Assembly: GCF_001431535.1 (NCBI RefSeq)
Contig: NZ_LDJK01000046.1
Span: 1 to 37,101 of the forward strand
Direction: 5' to 3'
Source: Stenotrophomonas chelatiphaga
Lineage (GTDB): Bacteria; Pseudomonadota; Gammaproteobacteria; Xanthomonadales; Xanthomonadaceae
DNA: 37,101 nucleotides
The notes beneath the pieces are model-generated. The model had not been told where the DNA came from and did no database searches. It saw only the letters and a program-made list of their open reading frames with translations. Every line of letters begins with the position of its first letter. Positions within the stretch are counted from its first letter, which is position 1. Below are positions 8,092 to 16,703 of the stretch, in pieces. A program made the translations under genes and the position numbers.

Positions 8092-8883
8092 GTGACCCTA
8101 CGTTCTGTTGCCCGTTGCGTGCTGCCGACCCTCCTGCCGGCCTGCCTTGCCGCCTGTACCAGCATTGCGCCAGCGCCGCCGCCGGCCGCCTCCGATGCGC
8201 TGTGGCGGGTGATCGAGCGCGACTGCCGGCCCGCCGACCGGCAACCCGGCTGCCTGCTGCTGGATGAAAGTGCGCGGCACCGGCATGTGCTGGTCAAAGA
8301 CCATCATGGGGCGTACCAGTACCTGCTGATGCCGCTGGACAAGATCAGCGGGATCGAAAGTGCGGCGCTGTACCAGCCGGGTTCCCCGAACTACTTTGCC
8401 GCTGCCTGGCAGGCCCGCCGCTTCACCGAACAGGCGCTGGGCCGGCCGCTGCCGCGGCGTTTCGCCAGCCTGGCGTTGAACTCGCCGCACGGGCGCTCGC
8501 AGCACCAGCTGCACATCCATGTCGACTGCCTGCGTGGCGAGGTGGCCGAAGGGGTCGCAGCGCAGCTGGCGGGCCTGGACAGCCAGTGGCGCCCGCTGCC
8601 GACGCGGTTGCGCGATCACGCCTATCAGGCGCTTTACCTGCCCGGTGAGCAGCTCACCGCCAATCCGCTGCACCTGCTGGAACAACGCGTGGGGCTGGCG
8701 GCGATGGGCGAATGGAGCCTGCTGGTGGCCGGTGCCGAGGATGCCGATCGGGGGCCGGGTTTCGTGCTGCTGGCCACCCGGGTCGACCCGGAAAGCGGCA
8801 ACGAAGCCAGCGCCGAAGAACTGCAGGACCACGCCTGTGCGGCACTCAACGGCAGCGCCCAAGCGCTGGAACGCGAACGCTGA
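8092..8883 (+). CDS. cdh: CDP-diacylglycerol pyrophosphatase (Cdh-like lipoprotein)
   Basis: It is predicted to hydrolyse CDP-diacylglycerol to phosphatidate and CMP in the envelope. It belongs to the HIT superfamily; the His cluster His138, His141, His143 in SQHQLHIHVDC is visible, as are LMPLDKISGIES and LNSPHGRS, typical of Cdh. GTG 8092 is chosen because it puts a short signal ending in the lipobox LAAC right at the N-terminus (263 residues). A TTG at 8029 would add 21 basic residues and spoil the signal. No strong ribosome site is seen for either. The C-terminus ends in an Asp/Cys-containing helix (ELQDHACAALNG). It stands after lldD with a 160-base gap and is nearly abutted by a convergent gene. 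Confidence 0.88.
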   Translation: MTLRSVARCVLPTLLPACLAACTSIAPAPPPAASDALWRVIERDCRPADRQPGCLLLDESARHRHVLVKDHHGAYQYLLMPLDKISGIESAALYQPGSPNYFAAAWQARRFTEQALGRPLPRRFASLALNSPHGRSQHQLHIHVDCLRGEVAEGVAAQLAGLDSQWRPLPTRLRDHAYQALYLPGEQLTANPLHLLEQRVGLAAMGEWSLLVAGAEDADRGPGFVLLATRVDPESGNEASAEELQDHACAALNGSAQALERER

Positions 8884-8895
8884 GCGGCGCCCGCC

Positions 8896-9531
8896 TCAGT
8901 GCGGCAGCGCGCCCTGCAGGTAACTTTCGATCACATAACTGAAAGGCCGCTGCGCGCTGTCCCGCAGCAAGGCACGGATCTCCAGCACGGTAGCGCCGGC
9001 ACCGTCGCCGCGTGCGGGCCAGTACGTTTGATCATGCAGGGTCTGGCGCTTGAAGCCGAGCGGGGCGACCACCCGGCCGAAGGGTTCGTCACTGCCATCG
9101 AGCAGGCCGTTCATCGCCGGCGTGAGCAGCGCGGGCACGTACCAGTTGTCCGCTTCGGACAGCACGCGCGGGCCGCAGGCCAACTGCACGCGCCGGTAGC
9201 GCAGCGGCGTGCTGGCATCAACCTGCAGCGCCCTGCGGACGTCGTCGGGTGCATCGCGCTGCACGCCCTGGACCCGTACCGCGCGGACCCGTGCCTTGCC
9301 GGCCAGGCCATGTTCGGCGCACCAGGCTTCCAGCGTGGCGGTGGCGCTGCGCCCGGCCAGCACCCGCTGGTGCAGTTGTTCCACATGGTGACGACCGCTG
9401 GCCATTGCCGATGCGATGGACGCTTCCTGCGCCGGATCGGTTGCCGCGAAGGCGGCCACGGGCGCGGCGGCCAGCAGCGAAGCAGCCTGCCAGCGAAGTC
9501 GGTCGTTGCGGTCGAAGGGGCCCATGGACAT
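8896..9531 (-). CDS. Exported chorismate lyase-like (UbiC/DUF98-type) protein
   Basis: The product is 211 residues (ATG 9531; ATG 9525 is an equal alternative, and neither has a clear ribosome site). The stretch YRRVQLACGPRVLSEADNWY, then VPALLTPAMN and the Asp-x-Pro-Phe-Gly segment (DEPFGRVV), resembles proteins of the chorismate-pyruvate-lyase fold. The conserved Glu of LSEADNWY may correspond to an active-site region. Unlike cytoplasmic UbiC it begins with a likely Sec signal peptide (LLAAAPVAAFA-AT), so a role in ubiquinone synthesis is doubtful. The reaction is unknown. It is convergent with the cdh gene, 12 bases apart. Confidence 0.72.
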   Translation of the reverse strand: MSMGPFDRNDRLRWQAASLLAAAPVAAFAATDPAQEASIASAMASGRHHVEQLHQRVLAGRSATATLEAWCAEHGLAGKARVRAVRVQGVQRDAPDDVRRALQVDASTPLRYRRVQLACGPRVLSEADNWYVPALLTPAMNGLLDGSDEPFGRVVAPLGFKRQTLHDQTYWPARGDGAGATVLEIRALLRDSAQRPFSYVIESYLQGALPH

Positions 9532-9691
9532 CTGGAATGAACGCGTGGCGCCTAGTCTACCCGCTCCCGCAGGCGACCCGCTGCCGCGGTGCCTGGCAGT
9601 GGCGGGATGGATGCCTGCGATGCACCGATTTCATTGGCCGTCCGGCCGCGCGAGGCCGTAAGGTCGCCTGCATTCATTGAAGGAGATCCGC

Positions 9692-10873
9692 ATGACGGTC
9701 CTGCATGTCCGTGGCGCGGTGGATTCCGCTGGCCAGCCGCTGTCTTTCACCATCGAGCACGGGCGCTTCCGCCGCTTCGGTGCCAGCGTGCCGGCCGACG
9801 CCGGTGCCGGCGAGGGGGTCGACCTGCGCGGGTATACCGTGCTGCCGGCGCTGGTGGACGGCCATATCCACCTGGACAAGAGTTTCGTGGGCGACCACTG
9901 GCGTCCGCACCAGCCGGTCGCCAGCCTGCGCGAGCGCCTGGCCCAGGAAAAGCGGGCGCTGGCGGCTGCCGCGCCGATGGACGTGCGTGCCGAGGCGTTG
10001 ATGCGGCAGATCGCCGCGCTGGGTACCGTGGCGATGCGTTGCCACGTCGATGTCGATGCGACCACCGGCCTGCGCAACCTGCATGCGGTGCAGCAGGCGC
10101 ATGCCCGCTGCGCCGACCTGCTGGACATCCAGTACGTGGCTTTCCCGCAGGCCGGGGTGATGTCCTGCGCCGGTACGGCCGCCGTGCTGCAGCAGGCGCT
10201 GGCGGAGGGTGTCGAGGTGGTGGGCGGAATCGATCCGCAGGGCCTGGACGGCGATGCGCAGGGACAGCTTGACCTGCTGTTCGACCTGGCCGACCGGCAT
10301 GGCGCGCGGATCGACGTGCACCTGCACGAGCCCGGCGAGCAGGGCCTGGCGCAGCTGCTGCAGGTGTGTGCGCGGACCGAAGCGGCCGGGCTGCAGGGCC
10401 GGGTGGCGGTCAGCCATGCGTATGCCCTTGGCGAGGTGCCACTGGCCCGTGCGCAACAGGTGGGCGAGGCGCTGGCACGCGCGCAGGTGGCGATCATGAC
10501 CAATGCACCGGGCGACCGTCCGTTCCCGCCGGTGGCGGCACTGCATGCGCAGGGCGTGCGGCTGTTTTCCGGCAACGACAACATCCGTGACAGCTGGTGG
10601 CCGTATGGCAACGGCGACCTGCTGCAGCGTGCGATGTTGATCGGCTACCGGTCCGGCTTCTACACCGATGACGAGCTGCAGCTGGCGCTGGACATGGTCA
10701 CCACCCATGCCGCCGCAGTGCTCGGTCTGCCGGCCTATGGCCTGCAGGAAGGCGCGCCGGCGACCTTCGTGGCGGTGCGCGCTGATCACGGCCCGGCCGC
10801 GGTGGCGGGGGTGCCGTCGGACCGTATTTCGATGCGCCACGGCCACTGGATCCTGCCGCCGCGCACCGCCTGA
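9692..10873 (+). CDS. Amidohydrolase, cytosine deaminase-like
   Basis: This is a metal-dependent hydrolase of the amidohydrolase superfamily, 393 residues, cytoplasmic. ATG 9692 follows AAGGAG at 9680-9685; an upstream in-frame start lacks such a site. Metal ligands visible are His58 and His60 in DGHIHLDKS, the His of DVHLHEPGE, the His of VAVSHAYAL and the Asp of FSGNDNIRDSWWP. The last motif, followed by YGNGDLL, is typical of the cytosine deaminase/AtzC branch, whose members deaminate or dealkylaminate pyrimidines and triazines. Substrate cannot be fixed. A LysR regulator ends ten bases downstream on the other strand, and a second amidohydrolase lies beyond it. Confidence 0.9.
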   Translation: MTVLHVRGAVDSAGQPLSFTIEHGRFRRFGASVPADAGAGEGVDLRGYTVLPALVDGHIHLDKSFVGDHWRPHQPVASLRERLAQEKRALAAAAPMDVRAEALMRQIAALGTVAMRCHVDVDATTGLRNLHAVQQAHARCADLLDIQYVAFPQAGVMSCAGTAAVLQQALAEGVEVVGGIDPQGLDGDAQGQLDLLFDLADRHGARIDVHLHEPGEQGLAQLLQVCARTEAAGLQGRVAVSHAYALGEVPLARAQQVGEALARAQVAIMTNAPGDRPFPPVAALHAQGVRLFSGNDNIRDSWWPYGNGDLLQRAMLIGYRSGFYTDDELQLALDMVTTHAAAVLGLPAYGLQEGAPATFVAVRADHGPAAVAGVPSDRISMRHGHWILPPRTA

Positions 10874-10883
10874 GCAGGCCCGC

Positions 10884-11765
10884 TCACTGCGCTTGGCTGT
10901 CGACCTGGCGCTTCAGTTCCAGCGCCAGGGCGCGCACGCCAGCATCGGCGTTGTCACGGTAGAGGATGCCGATCTCGTAACTGTCGATCACCGGCAGTCC
11001 GTGTTCGCCATCGATGATGCGGTGGTCAGCGGTCACCGCGCGCCGTGGCAGCAGGCTGATGCCGATGCCATCGGCCACCGCACCCTGGATGCCGCTCAGC
11101 GAGGAACTGGTGAAGGTGATCCGCCAGCGCCTGCCGAGCGTTTCGATCGCATGGATCATCTCATCGCGGTACAGCCCACGCGGCGGGAAGGTGACCAGCG
11201 GCAACACGTCCTGGCCTGCGCTGGGCGCGTTCCTGGCGTCGATCCAGTGCATCGGTTCGGGCCAGCAATGCACCGCGGGTCGGCTGTTGCGCCGCTGCTT
11301 GACCAGTACCAGGTCCAGCTCACCATGGTCGAAGCCATGCGCCAGGTCGCGGCTCAGGCCGCTGCTGATTTCCAGCCGGACCTGCGGATTGCCGCGGTTG
11401 AAAGCGGCCAGCATGCGCGTGGTGGCCGGATTGACGAAATCCTCGGGCACGCCGAGGCGCAGCGTGGTGGCCACCGTTGCGCCGGCCAGTGCCTGCAGCA
11501 GTTCGTCGTTCAACCCCAGCATGCGGCGCGCGTAGCCCAGCAGCGTCTGGCCGGCGTCGGTGGGTTGAACATCGCGGTGACCGCGTTCCAGCAGCCGATG
11601 GCCGGCCAGCTGCTCCAGGCGCCGCACCTTCTGGCTGATGGTGGACTGGGTGGAATGCAGCCGGCTGGCGGCTGCGGTGAAACTGCCGCAGTCGGCGACC
11701 ATGACCAGCGCGCGCAGCAGGTCCAGTTCAAACAGTGATCTATTCGCCTGGTTCATCGCTGACAT
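10884..11765 (-). CDS. LysR-family transcriptional regulator
   Basis: The product is 293 residues with the standard LysR plan. An N-terminal winged helix-turn-helix (LDLLRALVMVADCGSFTAAA to STISQKVRRLEQ, about residues 14-60) precedes a periplasmic-binding-type effector domain (about 95-290; TLRLGVPEDF, SGIQGAVADGIGISLLPRRAV). ATG 11765 gives MSAMNQ; ATG 11756 (MNQANR) is equally possible, and neither has a clear ribosome site. It is divergent from the exported amidohydrolase gene and convergent with the deaminase-like gene, so it probably controls one or both. The upstream DNA includes an AT-rich stretch (11766-11780) that suits a promoter. Confidence 0.94.
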   Translation of the reverse strand: MSAMNQANRSLFELDLLRALVMVADCGSFTAAASRLHSTQSTISQKVRRLEQLAGHRLLERGHRDVQPTDAGQTLLGYARRMLGLNDELLQALAGATVATTLRLGVPEDFVNPATTRMLAAFNRGNPQVRLEISSGLSRDLAHGFDHGELDLVLVKQRRNSRPAVHCWPEPMHWIDARNAPSAGQDVLPLVTFPPRGLYRDEMIHAIETLGRRWRITFTSSSLSGIQGAVADGIGISLLPRRAVTADHRIIDGEHGLPVIDSYEIGILYRDNADAGVRALALELKRQVDSQAQ

Positions 11766-11883
11766 TCAATTATTTTGTTTCCGCATGGATAGGGCGACTT
11801 CTACCATGGGCCGGCCGGGCATGCCAGCGCGCACGCCTGCCTTTGTTCCCGCGGCCTGTCTGCCGCGCAACCGGATGCCTGCC

Positions 11884-13350
11884 ATGTTTGCCAGAACCCT
11901 GTGCCTGCTAGCCCTTGCGGTGGCCGGCGTAACCGCTGCGTCGGCGGCTTCGCCACAGCGTGCCGACGTGCTGATCCAGCACGCCACCCTCGTTGATGTT
12001 GAAGCGGCACGTACCGTCCCCGGGCAAAGCGTGGCGCTGCGCGGCGAGGACATCGTCGCCGTCGGTGACGATGCGTCCATGGCATCGCGGTGGACCGCGA
12101 CGCGGCGCGTGGATGCGGGCAACCGCTACCTGGTTCCGGGGCTATGGGACATGCATGTGCACTTCGGTGGTGGCCCGGCGTTGGTCGAGGAAAACAAGGC
12201 GCTGCTTCCGCTGTACATCGCCCATGGCATCACTACCGTGCGCGATGCGTCCGGCGACCTGCCGCAGCAGGTACTGCAATGGCGCGGGCAGATTGCCAGC
12301 GGCGCGCTCCAGGGGCCGCGGCTGCTGACCTCCGGCGCCAAGATCGAAGGCCTCAAGCCGGTCTGGAAGGGCACGCTGGAAGTGGGCAGCGAGGCGGACG
12401 TGGATGCCGCGATCGCGCAGCTGCGCCGCGACCGGGTGGACTTCGTCAAGATCACCGACAGTACCTTGAAGCCCGAACTGTTCCTGTATGCGGCCAGCGC
12501 GGCGCGCAGGGCGGGACTCAAGGCCTCCGGGCACATCCCGATGGCATTGACGGTGGAGCAGGCCGTGGATGCCGGCCTGGCGTCCATCGAGCACCTGGAT
12601 TACGCGTTCAAGGCCGGCAGCCGGGAAGAGGCCGCCATTGCCGCGGACTTCGGCGCCGGGCGGATCGACCGCGCCCAGGCCAACCAGCGCCTGGATGCCA
12701 GCTTCGATCGGGACACCGCGATGACGGCGTACCGTGACTTCGCCCGTCGCGGTGTGTTCGTCACGCCCACGCTCAACGGCGGACGCATCCTGGATTTCCT
12801 CGACCAGGACGACCACAGCCAGGATCCGTACCTGGCCTACATCGGGCCCGGCCTGCGTGCGACCTACGCGTGGCGCGTGGAGCGCGCCGCCAAGGCCACG
12901 CCGGCGCAGGTGCAGGCACGGCACCGCCAGTACCACCAGGTGGCCGCGGTGTTGCCGATGCTGCAGCAGGCCGGGGTGACGATCATTGCCGGCACCGATG
13001 CCGGATTTCTCAATTCGTTCAACTATCCAGGCATCGGGCTGCACCAGGAGCTGCAGTTGTTCGTGCGCGAGGGACTGACGCCGCCGCAGGCACTGGCGGC
13101 GGCGACCCGCGCCGGTCCGGCCTGGTTCGGCCAGCTGGGCCGTTACGGTTCGGTGGAAGCGGGCAAGGCCGCCGACCTGGTGCTGCTCGATGCCAACCCG
13201 CTGCAGGACATCAGCGCGACCCGGTCGATCAACACCGTGGTGCTGCGTGGACAGGTGCACGACCGGCCCGCGCTGGACGCGATGCTGGAGCAGGTGCGCA
13301 GCCAGGTGAAGGCCTGGGACGCGGCGCAGGGCGATGCGCGCGCTGAGTGA
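11884..13350 (+). CDS. Exported amidohydrolase (imidazolonepropionase/prolidase-like)
   Basis: The product is 488 residues from ATG 11884; ATG 11875 adds three residues. A Sec signal peptide is clear (LCLLALAVAGVTAASA-AS), so it acts in the periplasm or is secreted. Metal-binding residues are His91 and His93 (WDMHVHFGG), the Lys of DFVKITD, the His of ASGHIPMAL, the His of IEHLDY and the Asp of AGTDAGF. The last segment with VEAGKAADLVLLDANPL is typical of amidohydrolases acting on cyclic amides or Xaa-Pro/Xaa-Arg dipeptides. Specificity is not predictable. It is divergent from the LysR gene, which may regulate it, and convergent with the ion channel gene 12 bases on. Confidence 0.92.
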   Translation: MFARTLCLLALAVAGVTAASAASPQRADVLIQHATLVDVEAARTVPGQSVALRGEDIVAVGDDASMASRWTATRRVDAGNRYLVPGLWDMHVHFGGGPALVEENKALLPLYIAHGITTVRDASGDLPQQVLQWRGQIASGALQGPRLLTSGAKIEGLKPVWKGTLEVGSEADVDAAIAQLRRDRVDFVKITDSTLKPELFLYAASAARRAGLKASGHIPMALTVEQAVDAGLASIEHLDYAFKAGSREEAAIAADFGAGRIDRAQANQRLDASFDRDTAMTAYRDFARRGVFVTPTLNGGRILDFLDQDDHSQDPYLAYIGPGLRATYAWRVERAAKATPAQVQARHRQYHQVAAVLPMLQQAGVTIIAGTDAGFLNSFNYPGIGLHQELQLFVREGLTPPQALAAATRAGPAWFGQLGRYGSVEAGKAADLVLLDANPLQDISATRSINTVVLRGQVHDRPALDAMLEQVRSQVKAWDAAQGDARAE

Positions 13351-13362
13351 CACGCGCTACGT

Positions 13363-14175
13363 TCAATGCTCGCCGGCCTGCGGCGTGCGGGTCGCCGGGG
13401 ACGGCGGAAGGGGGGCGTGGCAGGCGCAGCGGCAGCCGCCGTGCGCGGGCGGGCGCCCCTGCACCGCACCGGCGAACAGTTCCGCGCCCATGATGCCGGT
13501 GGGAAAGGCGATGATGCCGTAGCCGAGCAGGATCGCGCAGCCGGTGATCAGTCGACCCAGTCCGGTCTGCGGGGTGAGGTCGCCGTAGCCGGTGGTGCTC
13601 ATGGTCACCGCGGCCCAGTACACGCCGACGGGAATGCTGCTGAAGCCATTGCCAGGACCTTCCACCAGGAAGATCACCGTGCCCAGCAGCATGATCAGCA
13701 GCACCATCACCCCGATGAACACCAGGATCTTCCGGCGTGCACGGGCCAGGGCATGGCGCAGGTGCCGGGTTTCCTCCAGGTAGACCGGCAACTGCAGGAT
13801 GCGGAACAGGCGCAGCAGGCGCAGCAGCCGCACATCGGCCAGCACATGCAGCCCGGGCAGCAGCAGGGCCAGGAACACCGGCAGGATCGACAGCAGGTCG
13901 ACCACGCCGAAAAAGCTGCGTGCGTACTGCCAGGGCCTGCGCAGCAGCCACAGGCGCAGCAGGTATTCGGCGGTGAACAGCGCGGTGAACATCCATTCCA
14001 GCGTGTACAGCAGGCGGCCGTGCTGGCGGTGGACGTCGGCCACGCTGTCGAGCATCAGCACCAGCACGTTGACCACGATCACCACCATCACCGCCGCTTC
14101 CAGGCGGCGTGCCACGCGGCCGCGCTCGGCGAAGCGTCGTGCGGCACTGCGGATACGCGTAAGCAGGGAATTCAT
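13363..14175 (-). CDS. Voltage-gated potassium channel (Kv-type, six TM)
   Basis: The product is 270 residues. ATG 14175 (MNSLLTRIRS) is chosen because the longer frame has only low-complexity non-family sequence ahead of it. S1 starts near residue 24 (AAVMVVIVVNVLVLML). S4 is the Arg ladder RLLRLLRLFRIL near residue 120. The pore helix and filter TMSTTGYGDL lie at about 192-200, and S6 follows. The tail is short, Cys/His/Pro-rich (CRCACHAP) and has no RCK or cyclic-nucleotide domain. It should form a tetrameric K+ channel in the inner membrane. It is convergent with the amidohydrolase gene. Confidence 0.94.
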   Translation of the reverse strand: MNSLLTRIRSAARRFAERGRVARRLEAAVMVVIVVNVLVLMLDSVADVHRQHGRLLYTLEWMFTALFTAEYLLRLWLLRRPWQYARSFFGVVDLLSILPVFLALLLPGLHVLADVRLLRLLRLFRILQLPVYLEETRHLRHALARARRKILVFIGVMVLLIMLLGTVIFLVEGPGNGFSSIPVGVYWAAVTMSTTGYGDLTPQTGLGRLITGCAILLGYGIIAFPTGIMGAELFAGAVQGRPPAHGGCRCACHAPLPPSPATRTPQAGEH

Positions 14176-14331
14176 GGCAGGGGCGACACCGCAGGCGACG
14201 ATCGAGGGCGGGCAGCTTGGTCGCTCGATGCGGGGCGCGGAATACAACAAACACGAAAAGGGCCAGACGCCGCCTTCTCCTCTGGGCTGGCATTCATCCA
14301 TGCAGCAGGGTTGCCTGCAGGGAGGTGCTCC

Positions 14332-14712
14332 ATGCACGCATCAACCGGGTGGCTGGCAATCGGTATCTGCGCGTGCGCTGCGTTGGCCGGCCCGGTGCAT
14401 CGCTGTGGCAGCGGCGCCACTGTGCGTTACCAGGACGCACCGTGTGCGGCAGGCGAACCGACGGTGCAGTGGGCGGCCCCGGACACCAACGCACCTGCCA
14501 CCAGGCCGCCCGCCGTACGACCGCCGGCGGTGCGGCGCAAGGCGCCCCGGTCGGTGCCGGGCCGCAGCGTGCTGATTCCCCTGCAGGCCGATCCGCAGGC
14601 CTGCAGCCGCGCGCAAAGCGCACGGAAGAACGCGCTGCAGCGCCGCAGCCGGCGCGAATCCTATGTCGAGCAGCGGCAGTGGGACGATCGCCTCCGGGAT
14701 GCCTGCCGCTGA
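14332..14712 (+). CDS. Small exported DUF4124-like protein
   Basis: The product is 126 residues from ATG 14332, which follows GGGAGGTG. An N-terminal signal peptide (WLAIGICACAALAG) precedes VHRCGSGATVRYQDAPCAAG, the two-Cys pattern seen in DUF4124 proteins (a Cys, then V-x-Y-Q-D-x-P-C). The middle is Pro/Arg-rich (ATRPPAVRPPAVRRKAP), and the C-terminal half is basic and helical with two more Cys. Function is unknown. It is divergent from the channel gene. A 6-bp hairpin at 14816-14830 may mark its 3' region. Confidence 0.75.
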   Translation: MHASTGWLAIGICACAALAGPVHRCGSGATVRYQDAPCAAGEPTVQWAAPDTNAPATRPPAVRPPAVRRKAPRSVPGRSVLIPLQADPQACSRAQSARKNALQRRSRRESYVEQRQWDDRLRDACR

Positions 14713-14952
14713 TCGTGCACCCGGCGCAGCGATTCAGGCGCGTCCTATGGGGAATGCGGACACGCCCGCCTATCGTGCAGGTCATTTCCCCGGAACCCTG
14801 TCGCAAGCAGGAACGCCGCGCACGGCGCGGGCCTTTCCTGCCTGCACGCCCCGAGCATGATCGCCTGTCTACGGCCCTTCATCGACCTGTGCCGCCTGCG
14901 TGGACGAGGCCGTACTGCGCACCGCCGTGCGCCTGGCCCGGTACGTCGGCTT

Positions 14953-16638
14953 ATGCGCCGTCTGCTGAGGGCGGCCGCGACCGCATCGGGGATCCTGTTG
15001 GGCACGGCGTTGGCCATCCCGGTGGCATTCGGTCGTCTCGTCGATGCCGGAGGGCCGGGTGTGCTGGCGGTCGCCGTCGCGGCGTGGGCAGTGCTGACCG
15101 CTGTGGCCTGGCTGTTGCTGGCCCGGCTGGAGCGAGGCATGCCCGGGACGGCAACGCGGTGGGCGCGCCAGGCCGGCGGCAATGAGCTGTTGTTCCGTTC
15201 GCTGATCCAGATGACGCCTTGCGGGCTGTGCCTGGTAGACACCGCACGGGCGCAGCCGGTGGTCCAGAACGAGCTGATGCGCCGCTATGACGGCGCGGCC
15301 GAACGCTGCGGCATGGACCTGTATGCCGCTCTGGTGGAGACGCATGTGCGCACGCGGTGCGCAGGCGGGCAGGGCGGTGATCCGGACATCGTCGAATTCG
15401 AAGTGTCCCATCCTGCGGCGGGCCCGATACCGGCGCGGCACCTGCTGGTCAGCGCGACCCGGGTGGTGCACGCCCAGCGTCGGGTGCTGTTGTGCGTGTT
15501 GCAGGACCTTACCGCGCGGGTTGAACTCCAGCAACAGAAGGACCTGCTGCATGACCAGGCCGAAGCCGCACACCGCGCCAGATCGCACCTGCTGGCGGCC
15601 ATGAGCCACGAGATCCGCACGCCGCTGCATGGCATCCTCGGCCACCTGGAGCTGTTGGCGCGCTCGCGCCTGGACAGCGAACAGCAGGCGCGCCTGCGCC
15701 GCATCACCCAGTCCGCCGATTCGCTGCTGCTGATCATCAATGACGTGCTGGACCTGGAGCGGGTCGAGGCCGACCAGCTGGGCCTGGAGGCGGTCAGGTT
15801 CGAGCCGGCCGTGCTGATCGAGGGCGTGGCGCTGTTGTATGCGCCCCTGGCGCAGGGCAAGGGCGTGGACCTGGACCTGCTGATCGATCCGCTGCTGGCG
15901 CGCCACTATTCCGGCCCGATGACGCGCATCGAACAGGTGCTGCGCAACCTGGTGGGCAACGCGGTCAAGTTCACGCCTTCCGGCAGGATCGAGATCCGGC
16001 TGCTGCGATCACGCCGGCCCGGCGCCCTGCGCTGGGAGGTCGCCGACTCGGGGATAGGCCTGGACACCGCACAGCAGCAGAACCTGTTCGAGCCGTTCAT
16101 CCAGGCAGACGCCTCCATCGCCGGCCGCTTCGGCGGATCCGGCCTGGGCCTGTCCCTGTGCCGGCAGCTGTGCCGGGCGATGGGGGGGGGCATCGATGTG
16201 CAAAGCACCCCGGGGGTGGGCAGCGTGTTCGGATTCGACATCCCGCTGATGGCCGCCGAACGGCCCGGTGACGCCGGCTGCGGGCCGCTGTCAGGCCGTC
16301 AGGTACTGCTGCATTCGCCGGTCATCGGCTGGCGTGAAGAGTTGGCGCGCCGCCTGCGTGGCTGGGGCGCGGAGGTGCTGCTGCTGGACAGCGTGGGGCA
16401 GCTGGACCTGCAGGGCGACGGCGGCCCGTTGCCGCTGGTGGTGTTCGAGCGCAACCAGCGCGTCGCCGGTCCAGCAAGGCCTGCGGGGGTGGGGCGCATC
16501 GTGCGGGTGCGCAGCGATGGTCCCCTGCGTGCGGCGCTGCGGGAGGGCACATGGCAGGTGTCGGCCTATTCGGCCGCCTCGCTGCTGCAGGTGCTGCTGG
16601 ACGCAGGCGGCCGCGGCGATGGGGATCCAGAGGGGTGA
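14953..16638 (+). CDS. Membrane sensor histidine kinase with degenerate receiver-like tail
   Basis: It is an inner-membrane kinase expected to autophosphorylate on His219 (AAMSHEIRTPLHG). The product is 561 residues from ATG 14953; ATG 14857 would add 32 Arg-rich residues using codons rare here, so it is less likely. Two membrane helices (about 12-30 and 35-57) are joined by a very short loop, so there is almost no periplasmic sensor. A PAS-like region (about 75-185) and a coiled segment follow. HisKA (about 205-280) and HATPase (N box RNLVGNAVKF, G boxes ADSGIGL and GGSGLGLSL to about 430) come next. The last 120 residues (GRQVLLHSPVIGWREELARR on) look like a receiver without a phospho-Asp. 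There is no true REC or Hpt. The next kinase starts 65 bases on. Confidence 0.9.
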   Translation: MRRLLRAAATASGILLGTALAIPVAFGRLVDAGGPGVLAVAVAAWAVLTAVAWLLLARLERGMPGTATRWARQAGGNELLFRSLIQMTPCGLCLVDTARAQPVVQNELMRRYDGAAERCGMDLYAALVETHVRTRCAGGQGGDPDIVEFEVSHPAAGPIPARHLLVSATRVVHAQRRVLLCVLQDLTARVELQQQKDLLHDQAEAAHRARSHLLAAMSHEIRTPLHGILGHLELLARSRLDSEQQARLRRITQSADSLLLIINDVLDLERVEADQLGLEAVRFEPAVLIEGVALLYAPLAQGKGVDLDLLIDPLLARHYSGPMTRIEQVLRNLVGNAVKFTPSGRIEIRLLRSRRPGALRWEVADSGIGLDTAQQQNLFEPFIQADASIAGRFGGSGLGLSLCRQLCRAMGGGIDVQSTPGVGSVFGFDIPLMAAERPGDAGCGPLSGRQVLLHSPVIGWREELARRLRGWGAEVLLLDSVGQLDLQGDGGPLPLVVFERNQRVAGPARPAGVGRIVRVRSDGPLRAALREGTWQVSAYSAASLLQVLLDAGGRGDGDPEG

Positions 16639-16703
16639 ACCGATGGCAACCCCCGCAGTGATCGGCTAGATTCGAGCCGCGCAGTCGCGCAAAGGAAACC
16701 GGC

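Noticed and set aside
14857..14952. N-terminal extension of the first histidine kinase
   Set aside because: Codons rare in this genome (CTA, CGA, GGA, ACT) and Arg-rich sequence ahead of the membrane helix suggest the start is at 14953; this remains uncertain.
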